A stretch of DNA of 64,000 nucleotides from Fasciolopsis buskii (Eukaryota; Platyhelminthes; Trematoda; Plagiorchiida; Fasciolidae): NCBI GenBank assembly GCA_008360955.1, contig LUCM01006656.1, forward strand, positions 191,427 to 255,426, written 5' to 3'. The notes beneath the pieces were generated by a model. It did no database searches. It was not told the origin of the DNA and was given only the letters and a program-made list of their open reading frames with translations. This document shows, piece by piece, positions 10,466 to 22,121 of this stretch (the stretch's first letter is position 1; the number at the start of each line of letters is the position of its first letter). The position numbers and the translations under genes were made by a program.

Positions 10466-13400
10466 CCCAATTTCTTGTAATTTATGCTTGAAAAGATAAT
10501 GAAGTCGCTGAAGAATCGGTTTCGATTGCCCAGCGGCATGGAAAATGCAAACAAAACTTGAAGAATCACGTGGGAAGAAATGAAACGGGTATCTCGTGAT
10601 TCTAAATATCAGTTTACCGTTTACAGTCTAAGTGAATTTTCAAGTTTGAGCGTTCGATGTCATCAACGTTTGACCTTATCAAGGTTTGAATTCATGCACT
10701 TCCGCTTCTGCCATTAATCCTGGCATATGGTAGGAAAGTACAAATGCTTGTTACCATGACATCCTTGTACACAACTGGGACCTCACCTGCAAATGACATT
10801 TAGACACCAGCGATCCGAACTGAATTTTGGTGAAACCAGTGTGTTCTCATTAACCAGAAAACCACGTGACACGGACTCACGCTTGAACACGTGATTCTGT
10901 TATTTGGTCATCTTGTCACTTTCTCACTGATACTCCTATAGGAAGTCAAATTTTCTATTTCATCTAGCATTCGGGCTACTGAACGAGTCGTTGTCCGTTG
11001 AACGTGAAATGATATACGCAATTGTTAGATGGCCTGTGTTCTTGATGGCATAATACCCGAACGTTTGCAGTCATCGGATTCACTGATGCGCGAATAAGCC
11101 TACTAAGTTGATAAGAAAATAATCTGCCACACTCAAACGAAGTTCATAATCATCCTAAAGAAAATAATTCTTACCAACCACGTCAGTTAGGTGCATATCC
11201 TGCATGCATAGGCGCATAAACTCGCATATGTAAGCACGCTTAACTGGATATTTGATCCGGTTTATTATAACCTCCCATATATATATGCATATATATATAT
11301 ATACTACGCAAGCCTCCACAGATTATCTTATTCAAATTTAATAATTTCGGCGATTCCATCCAAAAATCGGATCTAAGACAATTAGTGCCATAGTCTGGAA
11401 GTTATTCAACAGCTTCAACGACCTATCGATTAGCGCACTGGCTGGATTACATGAGAAGGTGGTGAACTCCCACATGTAATCACAGTCCCATAAATCACAA
11501 ACCGGTTATAATAGAAGTCAAGAAGTAGTCCTGTACCCACTGGGACCGTAAACCTCGTAATACTAGCTGATTCTTGTCGTTTGGAGTTTGTCCCTCACAA
11601 CCACTGGGTGAATAACTGTCGGGTAATCCAACAATAGCCAATTTTGTTACCGTACAATCTTGTATTCGGATTAAAATCTGGCAACTTAAGGAGTAAAATT
11701 AATACATTCAGATTTCACTCCTAAGGACAGGATTTACTGAATCGCATCCACCCTCAGTGATTGTTTTTCCAATCTGCACTGAACCGGAAAATTCTCTCCG
11801 CTTCGTTCAGTTGACATCGAAGAGGATTCATCGATCATTTTTGAAGCAAGAACACTGTGCATAAATTAACTTTGCGGAATTAGTACACCATGACTGACAT
11901 CCAAATTCTTTTGACAGGTGGAACAATTTATGATTTCTGCTTCTTTAAAATTCATTCACTAGGAGTTTGAATGCAATGGAAAAGAAATGTAGTTCCATTG
12001 AGAACTACCATGGTTGAACAATTTTGCTCTGCCTTTGTTTCACGTGTGAAAATGTTGTCTGCTAGAAGCAATTAAAGCCAAATGACAGAATTTGAGGACC
12101 GACTTAAAATACCTCGCTGTCTTAAAATGGAAACGTCGTTCGCCTGATCTCGAATTTTCTTTGTCAATCAACAAAATCAAGCCAATTTATTCGTTTTTCT
12201 TTTAAATCGTAAATTTCAACTTTTCAGCTTCCCTCCCCACTGGCATGGTCATTTTCCCGGATTGATTTTGGAATCGTAGGTATCGGAAATAAAACAGCAT
12301 GTGTCTGCTTGTCCTCATGGACACATAGCAGTACACGTTTCCATATTACATGCAATCCCGAATATTCCTACCGGACTGAGCAAAAGCAGAACAAGGGAAA
12401 GATTTTTACTGGATAGTAGAATTCACGAGCCAGTCGGAATTGGTTAGTTAACCTTCGAAACGCATGGAGTGAACGGGTTTCAGCAGAGCGCAGGCGAACA
12501 GACAGACCATCGTTTATCGGACAGCCCGGCAGTGTACAACTCTAGGGAACCGATGATGTCAGAGGAAACCCGTTTTGGACCAACCAAAAGGCCAGTCTGC
12601 ATGTGAGCCAGCCTGGATAAACGACGGTCAAAAAATTATCTGAAGGCAAATATGCGTTAAATATAGCATCGTGTTGGAAATTATACTAATCGTATTGTTG
12701 GTCAAATGTTTGCAGTCATACAGCTAAAGACTGACTGGTAGACACAATAGCAAAACATCTGAGACTAGGGAAAGAAAAAAACATCAGACAAACTTGTACA
12801 TCCACAGAAGTGCGTCAGCCAAACTGTGAGCCATAACGAGTCCTCGATTGATCGAAATCTGGACGAGCACAAGAACAATAGATGAGCGCAGTTATGCAAG
12901 GTTGTTTGCGTAAACACGTCTGTTCATGGTCGTGTCGAGGAGCATGGAGATGGAGGTCAATCTCTGAATCTTCTGAAAAGTCTACAGCGGTCGCCACTTC
13001 CCGGCAAAAGAACCTCATATTCGACTAAATTCGTTTGTTCTTCAGGGGCTGTTTTATGGATAAAATCGTAACTACGTTTGGGTCAGTCAATCGACCTTTC
13101 AGATGATTCCTAGGGTCCGGGTATTCGCTTTAAAAGTCATTATCGGCAAGTCTAAAGTTTTACGGACCTCAAGGAAATAAAGACACATTGGATCCCAGAA
13201 CGTGACCCAGTAGTAAATCAAGAGAAAACAGCACCACCATCCGTGTAGCCGTCTTCGAGCGAACGGAAATTCCGTCAAAGACTTATGTAATAGGAAACGA
13301 ATGAAAGTCGATACATCACAAACTTGCTCATAACGAATCACACAAGGTACCTGTGGCCTAACCCAGAAAGTAGGCCCTCGAAGCAGCATGCATTTTCAAT

Positions 13401-13649
13401 GGTGTTCTCATAGTGTTCAAAAATCGTCACTCGTTCATTCGGTTGATTAAGTATGTGAGAACGGAAGGACACTCGGTGAGCACTTCAACAAGGATTCTCA
13501 ACGCAATGGCCTATTTCTGCTTTATGTTGTCCATTGCCGATATGCGAACAGTTTTGCGAAAGATCTCAGTGCCTTTCGTGTCAATACCTCTTTGGCTAAG
13601 TAGGAAGATCTTGAACTGAACCAGACGTGGAAACACTTTATCTTTGCAG
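10466..13649. other. No gene recognised; one (TA)n run inside
   Basis: Apart from the TA-rich run at 11277-11304, I see no repeat. Frames are short. Minus-strand frames at 12.8-13.4 kb (67 and 96 codons) carry no motif. Confidence 0.35.
11277..11304. repeat. (TA)n microsatellite
   Basis: About 28 bases of alternating A and T with one GC interruption. Confidence 0.9.
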
Positions 13650-13857
13650 AAGGCCTGTCAAGGAAACAAATGCTATAAGCATTGATATGGTAATATGGAT
13701 TTTGGATGAAACACATGCAGCAATACAAGTCGCCGTAGAAATCGAAGAAGGCGATCCTTTTCCGCTCTGGGTCATAGAAACATGGATTCACCCACATGGT
13801 TCTTTTCGAAGAAGAATCAATGGAGGGTTGAGTAGGCGGTCAGTCCAAGTGCCTTGA
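13650..13857 (+). CDS. Candidate exon, product unknown
   Basis: A well-formed acceptor (a T-rich tract ending in TATCTTTGCAG) at 13649 is followed by about 69 open codons ending in TGA. The translation includes an acidic, amphipathic stretch (AIQVAVEIEEGDPFPLWVIE) and reads like a soluble protein segment. No domain is recognised and no clear donor is seen before the stop, so if real it would be a last exon. The acceptor is the main support. Confidence 0.2.
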
Positions 13858-14760
13858 GACACCAGTTACAATGGTCGATTAACCAGGCTTTGTCACACTG
13901 TACCAAACAACATCAGACAAAATAGCTGCAAAGAAGAGTAATTAATATAGTAATGGGTCCACAAATTCTCGCTTACTCAGACCGGGACATCTACATAAAA
14001 AAATAAAACGTATCCTTTATTTTGTATGAAATAATCCGGAGCGAGTCTAATGTAGTCAGGTGGAATGCTTTGGCAGGGGTTAACCTTATCTCCACAAACA
14101 ATCTGTTGTCGAACCTTTGTTCCCTGAATGGTTTGTCTGGCCCATGGAATTAACTCGGACGTGGCAACCATAACCTTAATAAAGCTCAGCGATCGTTATT
14201 CCATGGTACCCACACTTCTTACTCACTGCTGGGCTATTTACAGTTTCCGACCAGTTGATCCACTGTCCATTAGTGGACCAAATGACCGATATGAAGAATG
14301 GTTCACCAGTCTGGTTTTGGTCTTACAAATACCTTTGTAATGGCTTTGAATAAGTCGCGGAAATCTTATCCACTTGTGTCTATAGTTTTGGTCATAATTT
14401 ATTTACTTCGCCAAAGAAAGGATCATTTCGGGTTGGACTTTGTCGAGGACATTAGGTTAGCCTGATTGTAAAAATAGAAGCAGAGTTAAGCTGGTAGAAA
14501 ATCAGCTTTTACGAGAATGGGCGTTATCCGGAGAACGAATCAGTCGGATAAGGGTAGCCAAAAAGCAGCCTATATTGAGTAAAGCCTTTTCTCTGTTCCG
14601 AGATCTGTTCTTCAGCAACCCGATCGCATCTTTAGGTCGCTATTGCCTGTCTCCGAGGTCAAATGAAGAAGATCAAAGTCAACCGGCACATGGAGCTTTC
14701 GTCATTTATCAAGCAAAATCATCACACATTTATAGGTTGCTGTGCTTGCATTATTGCCCC
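13858..14760. other. No gene or repeat recognised
   Basis: Small frames on both strands at 13.98-14.34 kb and 14.58-14.76 kb, none with a motif. No repeat seen. Confidence 0.35.
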
Positions 14761-15240
14761 TAGGCTACTGCTACTGGTTATCTGGATCGCGCTTTGATTG
14801 GGCCATCGGTTTTGATGTATTGCATGCTACTTAGCGTTTTTCGTCGAATCCCCACCGTCCATCCCGAGTGGTTGACCCAGCTCAAAATATGGCTTTCTTA
14901 CTTTGTGTATTCGCACTCATGACTTCTGATCACGCCACCATGTCGGTTGGCTATTGGTAGCCGATGGGCTAACACAGTCTCTATGTGGTCTCGCTTTCTG
15001 CATTTGCTAGCTGTCTGGCAAGATGGAGTTACATCCGCACCTGTGTATTGGTCGTAATTTGTCTGGGACGGTCCAGCGTCGCGCAGTCTCCGATAACCAT
15101 TGAAACAGCTCTATTAGGCTCAGGCACAATATCATCGTCAATGCCATTCGCTCACAGCCTAGATGCCCGAGGAGTTCTTCATTTGTGCGGCTGACGAAAT
15201 AGTTAGGACCTATTGTGGACTCCTAAAGGACGAATTTGTG
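14761..15240. repeat. GC-rich block, possibly a repeat fragment
   Basis: I counted about 49-50% G+C over 14761-15180, against roughly 40% in its surroundings, with several CG dinucleotides and a perfect small hairpin GGCTATTGGTAGCC at about 14949-14962. Stops in all frames rule out an intact gene. Such a compositional island in fluke DNA is often an old LINE or LTR fragment, but I cannot match it to a family, so the type is a guess. Confidence 0.3.
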
Positions 15241-18200
15241 TCGCAGACAAATCAGTCGGCAAAAATGTGACTATTATGTCTTGCTGAATGTGGTTCCAGT
15301 TAAATGCTCTGACAACTCACTGGGAGCCACATAATACGGAACATGAAAAATTTACTGGGATTTTTCGTACGTGAAAATGGATACCGCAAAACCGAAGCAA
15401 GCCAACAATATTCCGCCTCCAGACCAGCTGGTCTTTACACTGAACTATCCATGTTATTGCTTTCAAAAGCGTATTACGCAAATGTACCTGCTCGGCTCCG
15501 ACTCGCAGCATCGACTTTTGTAGAAGAGAACTAGTTAGACTGCCCGTCCTAGATCAGAATTACAGAGTACCGACTCCGATTACTAGGGGACTGTAGGTCA
15601 CTTTTAGCAGGTCCTTTCAGTGGTGAGCAGACAGTAATAAATCGGCACAGATGGTGTAAACAAATAAGGTGGTTTAGCAAGGTATCAGGTGGGTTAATTA
15701 TTGCAAAAACTAATTTTTGCAGGACACCATGGGTTTTTACGCTCACCGGCTTGTGTATGTTCCCGTGCACACATCGATCATCGATCCACGTTGAGGGTGG
15801 GTTTGTTTCTGTTTGGGCGACAGGCAGTGGATGCAGAATAGTCGTGAAAATAGCACCATTTACTGGTGGTAGCGTTACTAGCAGCATCGCGATAATTACT
15901 TTCGTAACCAGCAAACGGCCTCATAGGTTTCGTGCTAAGAGCAGGAGTCCTCTTTGAGTAAGCCGATTAGAGGATGATAGATGAACCAGTGAGAATGCAC
16001 CGGAATAAAAAACAAGTGTGTTGTAACAGAGAATTCTTGATTTTTTAACTGTTCTACGACAAATAAGACTTTACCAGATTCAGCGTGGCTAATCTAGGAC
16101 ACAGAAACAATTAGAAATCAATCACCAGGAGAATTTGTATTCAAATATAAAGTTGAGGAAGGCTGTTACGAACGGTTTGCCTATTTGGGTAGAACGAATG
16201 TCTAGGGTGCTTGCCAACCCAAATGCGTACATTGGTTAGGGTTTAAAAATGGGAGACGACGTTAGCTTTGTTTGTTTCATGAGCTGCAGATATTTTGTCC
16301 TACAACAGTGCTACCTGAATGAACATTCTCAACGTGCTTTCACTCACCTTTGTCGGCGAACGCAGGTAGTTTAATATTTGAATTCACTGGGCAAATTCGG
16401 GAGAAAAGGAAAGGTTCTATCCAAGGGATTATATCGTCACTAGGGTTAGTTAGCATTAGATCAGTGCAACCAATTCTAGTTTAGCTTAATCGGTCAGTTC
16501 CGTCGGTGCAACCAAAGAAATGTTCTCGGTGAAGGAAAATTCACAGAGATCTAGCGAAAAATCAACGGAAAATGGGGATACCTTTCAGGATACCACCTTG
16601 GAAACCCCGGACATTTTGAGGCTTTTCTGTCCCGATGTTTTTAACAGTCGTTTTACGAGAACAAGCTAAATCGATTAGCAAAACTGAACTACTATCACTA
16701 TTAACAAGTCTAAAAATCGGGTTATTTATCAAAAATGCTTTGCAGCATATTGCGTTCTCCAAGGAAAAACATTAATGTCCCCCATTGGGAATAGCTAAAA
16801 CGTCTCGTCGAATCACCTACAGTTGTGAATAACGTTCTACCTAGACAAGTTAACAGACGGACTCAAATCTGTCGACTAACTAACCAATGTAACTGATGGA
16901 GATTCATGCGAGAAGCATGCTTTCAATAAGTGAAATGGAAGGCGCGGTGCGAATTGCCGATCAACATCGACAGTCTTTCACGAAGCGACCCTTCTCGAGT
17001 TAACTGCATTCAAATGGTAAATTAGCCACGTTCCAGGGAATTCTCATCAAACGTAAAGTGAGGCCAAAATGGACCAATTATGATCCTTTTTCGATTTATT
17101 TTATTCACAACAAACTGTCAGGAGAGTAGCATGAATTACTTTGAGTGCTCTTTGATCAGTTTCAGTCTGCCATCTGGAGAACTGATTGATGAGCAGGGGG
17201 AGTGGACTTCTTAATAACACCTGCAGTCACAACTGTGAACTGATAGTAACCTAATGAAACAAGGAAGTTTCATCGAGACCATCTTTTTGACTGAAAACGA
17301 ACAAACACTGAAAACGTGACACACCTTTCCGCGGTTGATATCACCCATGGTCGGGTTTGTTATTCAACGTTCGCCATACGTGTTGTTCGTTCTGTTCCAG
17401 GCAGATCATTGTTGAATCCCCCAAAAAAACAATTTTGAACCGCTTCTTTTGCATTGGTGTAAAAGCAGCTTCCTCTACCGCGTTTACGTGAATACACTTT
17501 GTTTTCGGACTAGAAGAGACTGTGACCATTTGGAGTAGATGAGATCGGGAAGCGATTGAATGTTTGGGGGGGACATTATCCGAAAAAATATGCAAACAAA
17601 ACCCACCAATTTGACGAAGTTACCCCCACCAGCAACAACATGGTAGACTTGAGCGTCTTCTGAAAGATGTTTCTTTTCACCACGTCTTCGACTTGCTTTT
17701 AATTCATTGCTAGTTTCTGTAGTGACTTCTGTTTATTGTCCAGTCGAATTCAGTTTCCGTTTTCTTTGACCATTTGCCTAGCAGTAATGTTCTTTGGTTT
17801 TCGATACTCGGAAAAACAAAAGAAAACAATAACTGCTTGAAAACAAACTGCAAAGCAAAAGATCTGCATGGAAGAGAAGTGGTTTCGAATAGACGAACCC
17901 GAGTGGTTGGGGAATTCAGTCTTATCGTCATCTATCAACTCCAGCCATCAGTTGGAGAATCTCATGGGCTCAAAATCGGAAAAATAAATAGACGCAAACG
18001 AATCGACAAGTTAATTACAGATTTGTAGGCCTTCTCGCCATCTTATAGTCTGAACTCCTTGACTCATCATCCAACCACCTGCCTCGGAGGACAGCACATG
18101 ACGATGGTTTTTGTGGGCACGCGAACACACCTCGGTAACTATTTTCGTTGGCCTTGATTCAGTGCCCATTCTTTCACTTGACCCTTATGGTTAGTTAAAG

Positions 18201-18729
18201 TATGCCTAACCGGCGAACCACTTTTTGTAGGTACCGCGACGACAACCGTGTTCAAAAGCTGAAATTCCCCCTTATGCAGCTCGGACTTAACTTCTTCTGG
18301 ATGCCCAATGCCGTTTAAGATCACGATTGCAATTAAAGGGCTTGAAGTGAGACAATCGTTTACGTGAGGCGACATAAGGCCAGCGGCACATCCGTAACGA
18401 AGACGGCAAGAAGACAACGGGGGAGATGACAGTCAAACAGATTGCCAACATGGACAAACATTCGATCTTCCATAAAGTGCGATTAATCACGGTTGTTCCT
18501 TTCCATCTCTCACCCAATACTGTCCGGCAATGGCATACATACTTGCTTGTGGCCTGGAAGTGGGTGGGACATTGTAAGGATTACACAGCTTGGCTCTTAT
18601 ACTGTGCCGTTAACAGTCCCAACGTGGATACTTTTACCAGCTCACTAAGATGTGATTAAGCTAGGGGACTTATTTTTTGCTATTATACGCTTGAAAAAAA
18701 TAATTAATTACAGTTGAAGAACAAAAAGC
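15241..18729. other. No gene or repeat recognised
   Basis: Several frames of 60-121 codons (the longest at 15549-15914 minus) show no recognisable motif. No tRNA-like boxes or inverted repeats were found. Confidence 0.35.
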
Positions 18730-18919
18730 TCTCACTAGAATCGCATTTGAATTGTTAGGAGCGTGAAAGGATGGTAAGTCCATTTAAGAATTACATGGTG
18801 ATTCGTTAGAGGGTTTTCGTCGGTCAGGCAAGGCTAAATTCCAAAATCACCATGCGATTGTTACATTGACTTATCATCCATTTACGCTCTCAGCGATTCA
18901 GTTAAGATTCCAGTGAGAA
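18730..18919. mobile_element. Fold-back (MITE-like) element
   Basis: The two ends are inverted copies of each other for about 75 bases. The left arm starts TCTCACTAGAATCGC and contains GGATGGTAAGTCCATTTA...ACATGGTGATT. The right arm contains AATCACCATGCGATTG...ATCATCCATTTACG and ends GATTCCAGTGAGA. The arms are separated by about 40 bases. The left half is homologous to 37510-37620 and, in reverse, to 47466-47513. No coding capacity. This is the form expected of a non-autonomous DNA transposon. Confidence 0.75.
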
Positions 18920-18937
18920 TCGAAGAAAGAAGCGCAC

Positions 18938-19069
18938 CAGTAAAAGGATGGTTGGACAGGAGAGTACCGGACACGCATTCCTGAAGAGCGGCAGTAACCG
19001 TTAAACCGGTCGTGTTTCCGGGGAAATTTCGTTCATTCATCCACTTGCGAAATATACTACTGAGAAGGA
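18938..19069 (+). mobile_element. Inner MITE, left end missing
   Basis: Matches the inner 160-bp inverted-repeat element seen at 37658-37819: GATGGTTGGACAG, then a degenerate GTACCGGACACGCAT, then AACCGTTAAACCGGTCGTG, ending in the right terminal repeat CGAAATATACTACTGAGAAGG. The left terminal repeat (CTTCTCAGTAATATG type) is absent; the copy begins inside the element and abuts the fold-back element at 18730-18919, as in the composite at 37.5 kb. Confidence 0.7.
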
Positions 19070-21314
19070 AAACAACAAATTCGCTTGAAAATGATAATGA
19101 CCGAAATATAGGTTGTTACTATCGCAGCCCCAGTTGTGCAGCGCATGTCTGCCCGGGTACTTGACATTAAAAATAATTGTACTTTCTGAAGATTAAACAT
19201 TCTAACGGTTCAGAAGAGGAATTGAGACTCTTGTTTGTTGGAATGCGGGTGATCTTTGTGCAGTAAAATTCAACGACAGGACACTACAGGGACAACACAT
19301 ACGAGCTGCCAGAACTTAGAAATGACGAGAGCGCATGTTATATGGCCTGTGGTTAAAGTCATCCGTGCATCGGATATGTACGGCATTCCGACAAATTAGT
19401 GCTCGGTACTCACTGTTGTACATGTTATTTCACATCACGTGAATATTCCGCTGAGCAAGGCTGACTTCTTTGACCAGACAGCCTTTGGGCGATACAATAT
19501 TCCGGCTTTTACGGATTTCGGGATGTTTCAAGTGTGCCAAGGCCCAAACGTGTAGCGGAGCGCTGAGCAAGGGCCTTGCAACATAAACGTAAATGATTCC
19601 TAAATAATACAGTTTAATTAATTCATTTCTGTCAAGAAGGGTTTATGGTACGAATTGCTGCTTTTCGAGACAAACTATTATCTGAACATGTGTGGTACGA
19701 TTTCAGACAAAGGCCACTTTGAAGGTTGCACATTTGAGCGTTCTCTCAATTACAACGTACAAGAAATAGTAAAGTTAGTCACAGTGATGTTGGTTGTCCA
19801 GAGGTGTACATGTAACACGCAATCTTGATGCAGGCACATCATGCCGAAAGAAACAAAATTCCCTTATTTTTGAGGGTAAATCGTGAATTTAGTGTTTGAA
19901 AAAAACTCCGCAGACAGGCTAGCGACAAAGTTGAGATGATCGTTAGAAAGTCGTTCGAATAGTAGAAAGGTGACTTTAAATCGCCTCATGAAAGAACGAT
20001 GCAAACATAAAGATTCATTCTCACAAAGTGAACAAGACGACATGATGACCGGAATGAAATAATTCTTCAGGATGCGGATTAGATATTCCGTCACTTGGCC
20101 AACAGTGCTCACGGGATCAAAGTAATGACTGTTTTAGATTTTGATATCCACTCAAACACCATAGTGGTCTTTAAGAAAAATGCATCGGACGTTGCGTCAG
20201 TCAGAAAGAAAAAAGGATGAAATAAAGAAAAACTGTGAATTTCAGTTATATTTAGATCATTTGAAGGAACCAAAGTTGCTGGTACGTGATCACCAGAAAG
20301 TTCCCGTTCAAGCAGATGTTCAAACTGAGCTCTCGTCGTTAGTTATTCCGTGAAACGGGAAAGCCCTTTTCCTGAACTGGGCTGTGTCAGGATGATTGCT
20401 AAGTTTAACGTCCGACCTGGATTACTCTGTTGCGAGCAAAAGTCCAGTCACTTTCGGGGATTTTCTCCAAAGTCGAGACATTTGAAGACTTTGTTGACAG
20501 AATGTCGATGTCATTCAAGTAGCTATTTGTATGCGGTCGCTTCGATCGGGGATTCTCGTTAGTGCTTTCCTGATGGAATAGTCATACAGGTTGCAAACGG
20601 AAATCATACGGGAAATACGTTAACCAATGTTCTTTGTTACATAGGTTGTCAGTTTGTAATCAACCAACAATAGCTGGATTGTGGTTGTAAGGGAACAAAA
20701 TGGGAAGAACCGAGGTGAACTGATTTAGCCAGCAAGTTATGTGACTCAGTCAGAAGGACCAAACACAGATAATTTATCACAAGTGCGAAATCAACCTAAT
20801 AAAGGCCGTTTTAAAATTGGTGCTTCCAAATATCACCAATGCGAACGTTTTGTTGCACGAATCCGTCAAAGAAGGCCATCAACTGGACCAACATCGAGGG
20901 ACGCAATGACACTTCCGTTATCCGAATCGGTTTTCGGCTTTCTTATTTAACAGGCTACCTAGTAAAACTTGCCCTCCGATACGTCCAAGCATAATATAGA
21001 ACAAGAATTTGATATCTTAAACCATACAGGAAATAGAAACAACCACTCTTTGTGCAGCCGATTGGAAGAGTTCGCATTCTGATGAAAAATAATCGAATTC
21101 GTGGATCCCTACGAATGACTTGTTTGATATCGAAAAATCGAATTCTTTCTAATAGTTGGAAAAACATCTTGAAAGCAAGACTGAATTTTCTAGGAACTTA
21201 TCCGGTTAACTAAAAGATCCCGTCAAACATTTGTTTCCCAGGCACCCAGGTCTTGTTATACTCCATAGAAATTGTCAATTTAAAAATTTATTTGGATAGG
21301 ATGACAATTGAAAC
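19070..21314. other. No assigned gene; one hydrophilic frame
   Basis: A plus-strand frame at 20723-20950 (about 75 codons, ending TAA) lies after a GATTTAG acceptor-like site and is hydrophilic. It could be an exon upstream of the candidate gene at 21.3 kb, but no good donor is visible. Otherwise nothing recognised. Confidence 0.3.
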
Positions 21315-21548
21315 ATGTTCCCGCCTTTACAAGGGCCAATGAGATCTCTGCTACGAAATTGCCAACTGCGCTTACCTCATCCAAGCAACTGTTTAGAATT
21401 AATATTTCGGCACTTCCTGGGTGACTCATGCTGTGCGACTAACATGGTTGACCAAAATAATCATCGAGGTATTTCAAAATGGTATGATACATCTATAAAC
21501 TTAGATGTTCTACGCCGCCAATTGTATATCCTGATATCAAAACGATCG
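21315..21548 (+). CDS. Candidate exon A of an unknown split gene
   Basis: The frame runs in phase to a consensus donor, TCG|GTAAGT at 21548/21549. The 3' half is hydrophilic and ends ...LRRQLYILISKRS. A possible acceptor (CAACTGTTTAG at 21396) means that the coding part could be 21397-21548. The next frame (21580-21747) continues in phase if a 31-base GT...AG segment is removed. Introns of about 30-35 bases are well known in schistosome genes, which makes the arrangement credible in a fluke, but no domain is recognised and the junction is unverified. Confidence 0.25.
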
Positions 21549-21579
21549 GTAAGTTAACTCATCGGCGTATCTTGGACAG
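21549..21579 (+). other. Candidate 31-base intron
   Basis: Begins GTAAGTTAACTC and ends TATCTTGGACAG. It contains an in-frame TAA, so removal is needed for the flanking frames to be read as one. Both flanks are in phase 0. Confidence 0.25.
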
Positions 21580-21747
21580 TTTGATAGTCATTTGTTTAGT
21601 TCACTTAGAACACCGAAATCGACAGATGAAATCGAGCTGACAAATCTCAATTTCTTTGAGCTCCGTCGAACGCGGAAGAATCTTGGACTTTCAAACACTG
21701 TTGAGAAGCAAATGTGTCGTGCTTCGTCGAAACTCATGCCATTATGG
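21580..21747 (+). CDS. Candidate exon B of an unknown split gene
   Basis: Open in the frame set by exon A, ending at ATTATG|GTAATT, where the unspliced frame would hit TAA immediately after. The peptide is strongly charged and helix-prone (TDEIELTNLNFFELRRTRKN), a composition more typical of coding than of random AT-rich sequence. No homology is recognised. The next good acceptor downstream (TTTCTGCTTTTCAG at about 22014) is out of phase with this donor, so if the gene is real another exon or another splice site must intervene. Confidence 0.25.
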
Positions 21748-22014
21748 TAATTTTATTTTACACAATTTTGTAACCCCTGGGCATAGTAAACACATGGTAA
21801 ACATGTTTCATTGCGAGCTATGAGTCAGCAGATCATGCGTTCGTTAGTCCATGGTCTGACCAGATGTCGAACTCGCTAAACATGCCCCTCGGATGATGTG
21901 CTGTGCCCCTTTGTCGAGGATATATGGATTTAACTTCTTATTTATGGGATTCGTCATTGTTGGTACAAGTTTAAACAAGAAATGTTCACTTGGTACATCT
22001 TTCTGCTTTTCAGA

Positions 22015-22121
22015 GCTTTTTGATGTGACTTTTACGCCCATTAACACGCCCCTATTCTCTTTCGTAAAATCACTGTGCCACAGTTATTGCTTCACCGTTG
22101 CGCGGCTGATGATAGCTGACT
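22015..22121 (+). CDS. Candidate exon C, weak
   Basis: Bounded by a strong pyrimidine-rich acceptor (CATCTTTCTGCTTTTCAG) and a GACTG|GTAAAT donor. One frame (entered with one base from a previous exon) is open throughout and translates as LFDVTFTPINTPLFSFVKS and onward. It cannot be joined directly to exon B without a stop. Product unknown; the splice signals are the only support. Confidence 0.18.
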
